NCBI GenBank assembly: GCA_030065875.1
Contig: JASJCR010000010.1
Location: 1-64,000 of the forward strand
Source: Ardenticatenaceae bacterium
GTDB lineage: Bacteria > Chloroflexota > Anaerolineae > Promineifilales > Promineifilaceae
Reading direction: 5' to 3'
DNA length: 64,000 nt
Part shown: positions 42,501 to 49,162 of the stretch, piece by piece
Layout of the letters: each line of letters opens with the position of its first letter
Position numbering within the stretch: the first letter of the stretch is position 1
The notes under the pieces: generated by a model
What the model saw: only the letters and a program-made list of their open reading frames with translations
Told to the model about the DNA's origin: nothing
Database searches by the model: none
Made by a program: the position numbers and the translations under genes

Positions 42501-42670
42501 CCCGCATTATTGAAGATTTACAAATAAATGCGGATATGAACCATCTTCAAAAACAAGCCCGTCATCCCCGCGTAGGCGGGGATCCACCGGTAGCAAGCCA
42601 ATGGATTCCCGCTTTCGCGGGAATGACGCTGCTGTATCGGTATTGGCTTATCAAAACTCAAAAATGCGGG
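42501..42670 (-). repeat. R1 dispersed repeat, copy 3 (MITE-like)
   Basis: 170 bases in reverse orientation. Ends CCCGCATTATTGA and TCAAAAATGCGGG are inverted repeats matching at 12 of 13 positions. Compared with copies 1 and 2 it lacks about 32 bases around the second hairpin. Its right end lies 43 bases before the TetR promoter. Confidence 0.85.
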
Positions 42671-42712
42671 AGTGGAGAATTATCCTAAATGTCAACACAA
42701 CCTGCAAAAGAG

Positions 42713-42741
42713 TTGACACAAGAAGACAAATTCATTAACAT
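42713..42741 (+). promoter_or_regulatory. Promoter of the TetR gene
   Basis: TTGACA (42713-42718), exactly 17 bases, TAACAT (42736-42741). The operator starts at the last base of the -10 and the ATG lies 18 bases after it, so the transcript is close to leaderless. Confidence 0.65.
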
Positions 42742-42758
42742 TTTACCAGTTGGTAAAA
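42741..42758. promoter_or_regulatory. TetR operator, site 1
   Basis: Inverted repeat TTTTACCAGTTGGTAAAA covering the predicted transcription start and ribosome-binding region of the TetR gene. It shares the pattern TTTACC-N4-GGTAAA with site 2 at 43358-43373. Confidence 0.7.
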
Positions 42759-42759
42759 A

Positions 42760-43338
42760 ATGAGCAAGAAAAACGAAACCCATCGCAAAATTTTGGACGT
42801 GGCGGACAAATTGTTTGCTACCAAGGGGTTCAAAGCGGTTACTCTGCGAGAAATCACCAACTCACTTGGGCTAAAACATACTGCATTGTTCTATTACGCT
42901 AAATCAAAAGAGCTTCTCTACATGCAGGTGATGGAACGCAATTTTAAACGTCACGAGCAGAAGATGGAGGAAGCCATCCTCCATGCAGGAGATGATTTAA
43001 AAGAGCAAATGCAGGTCGTCGCAGAGTGGCTATTATCTCAACCTCCTCTGAACCTGGGTCAACTCATGCAGTCAGATTTTACACATCTTAAACCTGAACA
43101 CGCCAGCAGGCTTGCCGTTCTGGCCTTCGATTCCCTGCGAATGCCGCTCACAAAGACCTTTCAACGGGCAAATGATATCGGCATTATTACGGTCGAGGAC
43201 CCGGGATTAGCAGCTATATCATTTGTATCGCTGATCGAAACCGTCCACGCAACCCAGCCAGCATTTGACGCTGAACAACGCCAAAGCATCGTAAATAGCA
43301 TCATTGACATGTTATTAAACGGTTTGTATTCTCGATAA
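42760..43338 (+). CDS. TetR-family transcriptional regulator
   Basis: 192 residues. The N-terminal helix-turn-helix (KILDVADKLFATKGFKAVTLREITNSLGLKHTALFYYAKSKELLYMQVMER, about 10-60) is a textbook TetR domain. The remaining 130 residues form a helical ligand pocket of unknown specificity. It very likely represses its own gene and the DUF418 gene 88 bases downstream, since each is preceded by the same inverted repeat and nothing else nearby has it. Confidence 0.92.
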   Translation: MSKKNETHRKILDVADKLFATKGFKAVTLREITNSLGLKHTALFYYAKSKELLYMQVMERNFKRHEQKMEEAILHAGDDLKEQMQVVAEWLLSQPPLNLGQLMQSDFTHLKPEHASRLAVLAFDSLRMPLTKTFQRANDIGIITVEDPGLAAISFVSLIETVHATQPAFDAEQRQSIVNSIIDMLLNGLYSR

Positions 43339-43357
43339 GTTTTTTTTGCAAACATTT

Positions 43358-43373
43358 TTTACCAAGCGGTAAA
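43358..43373. promoter_or_regulatory. TetR operator, site 2
   Basis: Inverted repeat TTTACCAAGCGGTAAA between the TetR and DUF418 genes. It falls in the spacer/-10 region of a possible promoter (TTGCAA at about 43347, then TAAATT), where a bound repressor would block RNA polymerase. Confidence 0.65.
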
Positions 43374-43426
43374 TTTTGTGGGGATCAAACCCGCCAATCA
43401 ACTTCTTTTCATGGTGAGAAATTAAA

Positions 43427-44695
43427 ATGTCAACAAATCCGAATCTCCGTAAAAATTTTTCTACTCCTACATTGCCTAAGGAGCGAATTCAAGCCCTTGA
43501 TATAATTCGTGGCTTTGCCCTAATGGGCATTCTTCTCATTAACATTTTTGCTTTTGCTAGTCCTGGAACACCCCCTTTTTTCACGGCCGGCCGTTCCCTC
43601 TCAGACCAAATCGTCTTGATCGGTCTCCTTATTTTCGTGGAATCAAAATTTTTCACCGTTTTTTCTTTTTTATTTGGAATTGGGTTTGCCATTCAGTTTT
43701 TAAAAGGGAAGGCAAAAAATAATGGGCGATTCGTCCCGTTTTTCAGAAGACGGCTTTTCTTCTTGGGGTTGTTTGGAGTCGCCCACATCATAATCCTATG
43801 GGAAGGGGATATCCTTCTGTTATACGCTATTGTTGGTTTCCTCATCTTGCCTTTTAGAGAAATGTCTCCCAAGAAGCTGCTGCGATGGATTGCTGGCTTG
43901 CTGCTCGTTCCAACCGTTTTATACTCGCTTATGTTGAGCGGATTATTTATTGCGCAGAACCTGCCGGCAACAGCTACGCTAACCACCGAAATTGATATGG
44001 AGATTTTAGGAATTTTCACTGAGGCCCAAATATCTGCCGCCAAAATTTATAGCAACGAACAATTCAGCATAATCTTGGAGAACCGTATCCGATCCTTTGC
44101 CGAAACAGGTTTTTTGCTCGTGACTCGAATACCAAGCGTGCTGGCCATGTTTCTTTTAGGGTTATATGTTACAAAATCAGGTCTATTATCGACGATCCTC
44201 GAACAACCCACTTTGCTAAAACGATGGCGAAATTGGGGATTGGGCCTGGGCCTGCCGATCGCCTCAGCTGTCGGCTTAGCAAGTCTGTTCTTGCCCATAA
44301 CCAATGTCCTGATTGTGGCTTTTTTCAACCAGGCAATCGCAGGCCCTTTGACAGCAATAGGCTACTCATCCACACTCGGCATTCTCGTGCAAAATTACCC
44401 TCGCTGGTGGGGGTTTCAATGGGTAGCTAGCTATGGGCGAATGGCGTTAACCAATTACTTGATGCAAAGTCTTATTTGCGCTCTGATTTTTTATGGTTAC
44501 GGCTTAGGATTTGTTGGTCAGCTGTCACTCGTGACGACAATTCTCCTTGCGATTTTGATCAACCTCTTGCTCCTTGTTTTTAGTAAATTTTGGCTTAAAA
44601 TTTTCATCATGGGACCACTGGAATGGTTGTGGCGCTCCTTCAATTACAAACAATTTCAACCGATCTTAATTTCAAAAACGGCCGTTAATAAATAG
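43427..44695 (+). CDS. DUF418 (YeiB-like) membrane protein
   Basis: 422 residues with about ten membrane helices. The N-terminus ERIQALDIIRGFALMGILLINIFAF is the heparan/YeiB-type acyltransferase-like start, and the C-terminal half with GRMALTNYLMQSLICALIFYGYGLGF is the DUF418 domain. Function of the family is not settled; a transport or acyl-transfer role is suggested by the helix pattern. Regulation by the preceding TetR protein is supported by the shared operator. GGTGAG lies upstream of the ATG. Confidence 0.87.
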   Translation: MSTNPNLRKNFSTPTLPKERIQALDIIRGFALMGILLINIFAFASPGTPPFFTAGRSLSDQIVLIGLLIFVESKFFTVFSFLFGIGFAIQFLKGKAKNNGRFVPFFRRRLFFLGLFGVAHIIILWEGDILLLYAIVGFLILPFREMSPKKLLRWIAGLLLVPTVLYSLMLSGLFIAQNLPATATLTTEIDMEILGIFTEAQISAAKIYSNEQFSIILENRIRSFAETGFLLVTRIPSVLAMFLLGLYVTKSGLLSTILEQPTLLKRWRNWGLGLGLPIASAVGLASLFLPITNVLIVAFFNQAIAGPLTAIGYSSTLGILVQNYPRWWGFQWVASYGRMALTNYLMQSLICALIFYGYGLGFVGQLSLVTTILLAILINLLLLVFSKFWLKIFIMGPLEWLWRSFNYKQFQPILISKTAVNK

Positions 44696-44793
44696 AGTCT
44701 TTCTCATTAAAAAAATATTTCCCTACCCGAAACATCATTAACATATACCTTTTCCCCATTTCCACAATCGAGTTTTCTCATAAAATTAAGAGT

Positions 44794-46497
44794 ATGATTA
44801 TGTTTAAGCGTGGGTCGTTTCTTGCCGGGTTGGCGCTCTTAATCAGCGTCTTTCTACTCAATCAGGGCAGCACCGTACAGTCACAAGCACTTCCATCTAA
44901 TTTTTATCTGCCCATCGGGGCACAAAATCCGGCCAATGAAGGGGCGATCGCTTACGGCGTCAATTTTATGAATTCGGTTGACCATCCGGCCGATGCTCAG
45001 ATGTTTGCCAACGGCAAGTTAACCGGAGCCGTGTGGAATCGCTGGCCCCTCTACTGGAGTCGCATCGAAACAGGGAACGGGGTTTTTGATTGGTCCGCTC
45101 ACGATCCAATTGTGCAAGCTGACATCACCAACGGGTTTCGCACAAATGCGATTTTGCTGGGCACGCCCTCTTTTTATACCACAGCGGATGTGCGGCCGGA
45201 TGAACTCGAAACACTGACGCTGGAACCTGGAGATTCAATCTCCCTCAACACGGTACAACGAGCCACACCGGTCGGCTTATACGAACCGGTTTTCACCGAC
45301 GGAAATGACGCCCCAGGCGCAGGAAAAACCATCAATCCCGCCAACCGCTGGGCCCGCTTCGTCTATCAAATCGTCAATCGCTACAAACCAGGGGGAACGC
45401 TGGCCCGCCAAAACAACTGGCCAGGAAATGCAGGCATTACCCATTGGGAAATGTGGAACGAACCGGATTTTGCGCTTTTCTGGGATGCCAGCCAGGCGGA
45501 TTATGCTCGCCTGCTCAAAGTGGGTTACCTGGCCGCCAAACACGCCGACAGCAGCGCCGTGGTTTTATTTGGCGGATTGGCCAATAACGGTGACCTCAAT
45601 TTTTACGAAAACATTCTGACTATCTTTGATCGGGATCCTCTGGGTCCGACCAACAGCTACTTCCACGATATTTACGTAACCCACAGCTACTCCCGCGCCT
45701 CTCGTTCCTGGCTGCACGTGTTCCGGGCGGAACGAGACCTGCGAGATTTTAACATTCAAAAACCGATTTGGCTCAACGAAACCGGTGTACCGGTCTGGGA
45801 TGATTATCCAGGCCCGGTGTGGGATGCCGGCAGCTGGTTGCGCGGGTCTGCCCCTGAAAAAGCGGATTATGTCCTGCAATCCGCCTTTTATTCAATTTAT
45901 GCAGGGGCAGATGGGTATTTTTACTTTCAACTTTATGACGGGTGCGGCAATCAGCCGGCGTTTACCGATTTCCCACCGCACAATGGGGAATTGTGCGATG
46001 CCAATGGCTACCTAACCAATGATCCCTCAAAACCGTGCTCCGGCGATGCCCACGGCCTGTTTCGCAACGCCTCTGACATGATCTGCTTCTCCCAACACCC
46101 CAATCCGGAAAGCCCGCGCTCTGGGCTGGCCGCCTTTCAAATATTGACCGGTTATGCACAGAGTGTACAACCGCTCACCCGCTCTCGACCAAACGGCACG
46201 GCCGAAATTATTCAGCTCTATCAGCCCACAACCAATCGTCGGCTGGTGGCAGCCTGGGCATTAACCAACCAGCCCGAAACGGTAGTTATACCGGCTAAAA
46301 GCAGCAGTGCCCTACTCCTATGGTCCGATGGGACCCAGCAGCAAGTCACCCCGGTTAATGGCGAATACGTATTGTCTCTGCCCGGAGCAACCAATACAAA
46401 CGGCCATAATTTTTACAGCCCCAATGCGCCATTTTTTGATCCATCCCCCTTTATGATTGGCGGGAAAACGGTGGTTTTGATCGAAGACAACGGATGA
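44794..46497 (+). CDS. Secreted clan-A-type glycoside hydrolase
   Basis: 567 residues with a signal peptide (FLAGLALLISVFLLNQGSTVQSQA). The TIM-barrel catalytic residues are visible: the acid/base Glu in HWEMWNEPDFALFW (about 210) and the nucleophile Glu in PIWLNETGVPVWDDYPGP (about 327). The pattern is that of GH39/GH5-like enzymes. The last 100 residues form a beta-sandwich domain (VIPAKSSSALLLWSDGTQQQV). It cleaves an extracellular polysaccharide whose identity cannot be read. It has no adjacent transporter. Confidence 0.82.
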   Translation: MIMFKRGSFLAGLALLISVFLLNQGSTVQSQALPSNFYLPIGAQNPANEGAIAYGVNFMNSVDHPADAQMFANGKLTGAVWNRWPLYWSRIETGNGVFDWSAHDPIVQADITNGFRTNAILLGTPSFYTTADVRPDELETLTLEPGDSISLNTVQRATPVGLYEPVFTDGNDAPGAGKTINPANRWARFVYQIVNRYKPGGTLARQNNWPGNAGITHWEMWNEPDFALFWDASQADYARLLKVGYLAAKHADSSAVVLFGGLANNGDLNFYENILTIFDRDPLGPTNSYFHDIYVTHSYSRASRSWLHVFRAERDLRDFNIQKPIWLNETGVPVWDDYPGPVWDAGSWLRGSAPEKADYVLQSAFYSIYAGADGYFYFQLYDGCGNQPAFTDFPPHNGELCDANGYLTNDPSKPCSGDAHGLFRNASDMICFSQHPNPESPRSGLAAFQILTGYAQSVQPLTRSRPNGTAEIIQLYQPTTNRRLVAAWALTNQPETVVIPAKSSSALLLWSDGTQQQVTPVNGEYVLSLPGATNTNGHNFYSPNAPFFDPSPFMIGGKTVVLIEDNG

Positions 46498-46577
46498 ATA
46501 ATAATCAATAGTCAATGGTCAATTTTCACGTCAACCCAATTGATCATTGTCTATTGATTATTGACGATTGATAATTT
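46498..46577. repeat. TCAATTGTCAATTG-type island, copy 2
   Basis: AATAATCAATAGTCAATGGTCAA, a spacer, then TTGTCTATTGATTATTGACG. Same character as 35356-35422. It encodes the last residues (IINRQ) and the stop codon of the exonuclease gene on the minus strand. Confidence 0.65.
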
Positions 46578-47115
46578 TTTCCCGCTGGTTGATTTCCAAT
46601 GCGATTTTAGCCACGTGACGGGCATCATCAATCGCCCGGTGGTGTCGTCCGGCAAACTCAACTTCGAGGATCCGAAGGGCTTTCATCATCCCAACCGGCC
46701 GGTCTAAATTATATTGGGCGGCAAACACACCTTTTAAATTGACGTGATTGGCTTCAGATAGAAATTCCCCCCAGGGCAGGTTAAGCCGCTTTAAATCCAG
46801 GGTAAGCTGCTCCCGGTCAAAGTTGCCCCAGGAATACCAAATTAATGGGGAATTCCCTGCCCACCCGAGAAAGTCGGCAAAAACCTCTGCAAACGGTGCC
46901 GCCTGATCGACATCTTTTTGCTCGATAGACGTTAACCGGGTGCAGAAAGGGCTCAATTTGGGTTTGAGGACCGGCCGAACAAAACGATCATACTCCTCGA
47001 TGACCGTCAAAGAATCATCGGTTTTGACCGCTCCAATTTCGATGGTCTCCATATTTTCACGGACGTGATTTTTTTTCCAGCAGGTGCATTCAAGGTCGAG
47101 GAATATATGGTACAT
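46558..47115 (-). CDS. DEDDh-type 3'-5' exonuclease
   Basis: 185 residues. ExoI is FLDLECTCW (Asp7, Glu9), ExoII WYSWGNFDREQL, and ExoIII HHRAIDDARHVAKI with the catalytic His/Asp. It matches the KapD/ERI-1-like branch of the DnaQ superfamily, usually involved in RNA trimming. The gene runs in the same direction as the acetyltransferase located 15 bases upstream. Its C-terminus reads into an intergenic repeat. Confidence 0.9.
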   Translation of the reverse strand: MYHIFLDLECTCWKKNHVRENMETIEIGAVKTDDSLTVIEEYDRFVRPVLKPKLSPFCTRLTSIEQKDVDQAAPFAEVFADFLGWAGNSPLIWYSWGNFDREQLTLDLKRLNLPWGEFLSEANHVNLKGVFAAQYNLDRPVGMMKALRILEVEFAGRHHRAIDDARHVAKIALEINQREKIINRQ

Positions 47116-47130
47116 GTGTGTGGTTGCTTG

Positions 47131-47631
47131 TTAGGTTAAAGTGAGTCCCATGGCGTCCTCCCCGGCGATGACCAGACCGGTTTTGGCAAACCCAAACGAC
47201 TTGTAAAAATTTTCGGCCGCGCGATTTTCAGGATGAACCGTCAGGTACACTCCTTCACAGTTGGGGAACCGTCGACGAACGGCCGCTAGATAATCCTCCA
47301 TGGCCGCCTTGCCATATCCCATACCTTGAAATCGCCGATCAATTAAAAACCCGCTAATATAACAGACTCGCGTATCATGCGGCTTGTACATAAAACTGTA
47401 AAAGCCAACCATTTCATTGGTTTCCTGACTGTAAATGCCGCACGGGTCGTAATGAACGCCGTTTGGCCTGATATACGCCTTGGCTAACGACATAACGACT
47501 GAGGGCACAAATTGCCCCTGCTGGGGGTGAACCCGCAAGGTAAGCGCCTCTTTCCAGTTGTCAGCGTCGATCGGCCGAACATAAATCATCTTCTTTTTGT
47601 GGGAAGGTTTTAAATGGATGTTGCTCATCAT
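47131..47631 (-). CDS. GNAT-family N-acetyltransferase (diamine-acetyltransferase-like)
   Basis: 166 residues. The acetyl-CoA loop RFQGMGYGKAAMEDYL (about 101-116) and VHPENRAAENFYKSFGF (about 134-150) define the family. The beginning YVRPIDADNWKEALTLRVHPQQGQFVPSVVMSLAKAY resembles BltD/spermine-type acetyltransferases. It may detoxify polyamines, though substrate is inferred only. Met15 (MIYVRPID) could be the start. Fifteen bases separate it from the exonuclease gene. Confidence 0.85.
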   Translation of the reverse strand: MMSNIHLKPSHKKKMIYVRPIDADNWKEALTLRVHPQQGQFVPSVVMSLAKAYIRPNGVHYDPCGIYSQETNEMVGFYSFMYKPHDTRVCYISGFLIDRRFQGMGYGKAAMEDYLAAVRRRFPNCEGVYLTVHPENRAAENFYKSFGFAKTGLVIAGEDAMGLTLT

Positions 47632-47847
47632 GATAAATCCGCTACGCTTATCGAACTTTTCAACATCGATATGCTTATTGTGTCACAAAACAGCCGCGGA
47701 CGCATGTTTAACACTCAACACCGGATGACCTGATTTCTCAATTGCGTTATCAATCTGCGAATATATGCGGTTCCCCCCGACGGGGTCTGCGGATAGTACA
47801 ATTCATCAAACATCTTGTAACTCACCCATTATTTTGGAGAAGCGGAA

Positions 47848-48906
47848 ATGACTGAACCTTATGATCATCCAACGTTGGAATTGTTTCAGGAATTATTAGA
47901 AGAACCCTCCCCCTCCGGCTTTGAAGATCAAATCGCCGCCCTCATCATGGACAAGCTGGAATCGTGGGGGTATGAGCCGGTTACCGACGCGGCCGGGAAC
48001 GTATTTGTCATGTTTGATGGTCAGCCGGAAGCTCCTCTGGTTTGCTACGCGGCTCACATGGATGAAATCGGCTTCATGGTGAACCGAATCGAAGCAGACG
48101 GCCGCCTGCGAGCGATCCGACATGGAGGGCTGATGCCCTGGAAAGCGGGTGAAGGGCCGGTTGAAATATTGACCGATCGCGGAGAGCGGCTGATGGGAGT
48201 CCTATCATTTGGTTCAACACACGGCCCATCACAAACTCCAACCTGGGAAAGTGCTTCGATTATGACCGGTTTGACCCCGGAAGAGTTAAACGAAAAAGGG
48301 GTGCGGCCGGGATCACCGGGCGTGCTGGCCAGACACGTCTGTCAACCGGTCATTCTTGGCTCAAATGATGATCCGCTGGTGGGCGCCTGGACCTTTGATG
48401 ACCGGCTTGGCTGCGCCACCCTGCTCCGCGCCCTAAAGCGATTAAAAGATGACGGCAACGATCCTCTGTGCCCAACTATTGTGGCCTTTACCACCCGCGA
48501 AGAAGTCGGCGGATACGGGGCTCGCTATCTGGCCAGCCTGCACATGCCCGATATTTTTATCGCCGTAGATGGCGCGCCGATGACGGCCGAAACCGATTTA
48601 AAGCTTGACGGCCGACCGGTCGCCTGGGCCAAAGATCAACTTGGACCGTATGATGGTCAGCTGATCGTCGACCTCATCGAAATCGGCCGCGATTTGGAAA
48701 TTGGGGTCCAAACCGCCACCTACGGCAGCAACGCCAGTGACGCCAGCATGGCCATGACGGCCGGTGGGGTCGGCCGGATCGCCTGCTTTGGCCATCCGCG
48801 CGAAAACAGCCACGGGTTTGAAGTCACGCGCCTCTCGGTATTCGACAATATGCTGGAAATTTTACTGACGTTTATGACCCGCTGGGACGGGAGAGATGCG
48901 GATTAA
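47848..48906 (+). CDS. M42-family metallopeptidase
   Basis: 352 residues, full length for the family. Likely metal ligands and active-site residues are His70 and Asp72 (YAAHMDEIG), Asp184/185 (TFDDRLG), Glu218/219 (TTREEVGGYGA), Asp241 (AVDGAP), and the late His in NSHGFE. These cobalt/zinc aminopeptidases or endoglucanase-like (FrvX, TET) enzymes form large cytoplasmic complexes that trim peptides. GGAGAAGCGGAA precedes the start. The neighbouring gene 49163 is another peptidase in the same direction. Confidence 0.92.
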   Translation: MTEPYDHPTLELFQELLEEPSPSGFEDQIAALIMDKLESWGYEPVTDAAGNVFVMFDGQPEAPLVCYAAHMDEIGFMVNRIEADGRLRAIRHGGLMPWKAGEGPVEILTDRGERLMGVLSFGSTHGPSQTPTWESASIMTGLTPEELNEKGVRPGSPGVLARHVCQPVILGSNDDPLVGAWTFDDRLGCATLLRALKRLKDDGNDPLCPTIVAFTTREEVGGYGARYLASLHMPDIFIAVDGAPMTAETDLKLDGRPVAWAKDQLGPYDGQLIVDLIEIGRDLEIGVQTATYGSNASDASMAMTAGGVGRIACFGHPRENSHGFEVTRLSVFDNMLEILLTFMTRWDGRDAD

Positions 48907-48929
48907 CCCCATTATCAATCAAAATAGTG

Positions 48930-48998
48930 GCTGTTCAGGTGCTCCGGCCGGTCTCTGACCGTGCCGCCTGGTGGCTCGGTGTGGACACCGGGCACAGC
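48930..48998 (-). repeat. R4 dispersed 69-base element, copy 2
   Basis: Reverse-complement copy of 6639-6707, with the same length and about five differences. It stands in the gap between the two peptidase genes. No duplicated flanks are visible here. The ORF 48915..49124 is an artefact. Confidence 0.85.
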
Positions 48999-49162
48999 CT
49001 CTAGAGAAAGTTGAGCCCCGAACAACTGCTCGAATAAAACATCCTGAATAATGACAGATGGCCGCCATGACGGCCCTTTTCTAACAACTCTCCGACACCT
49101 GCGAAGCCAGGTGCTGTGGTACAATTTACCCTGTTAAAATGACCTGAAGGAGACCATTTTTC

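Noticed and set aside
48915-49124. 69-codon minus ORF
   Set aside because: Most of it is the R4 repeat copy 2; no ribosome-binding site and no similarity.
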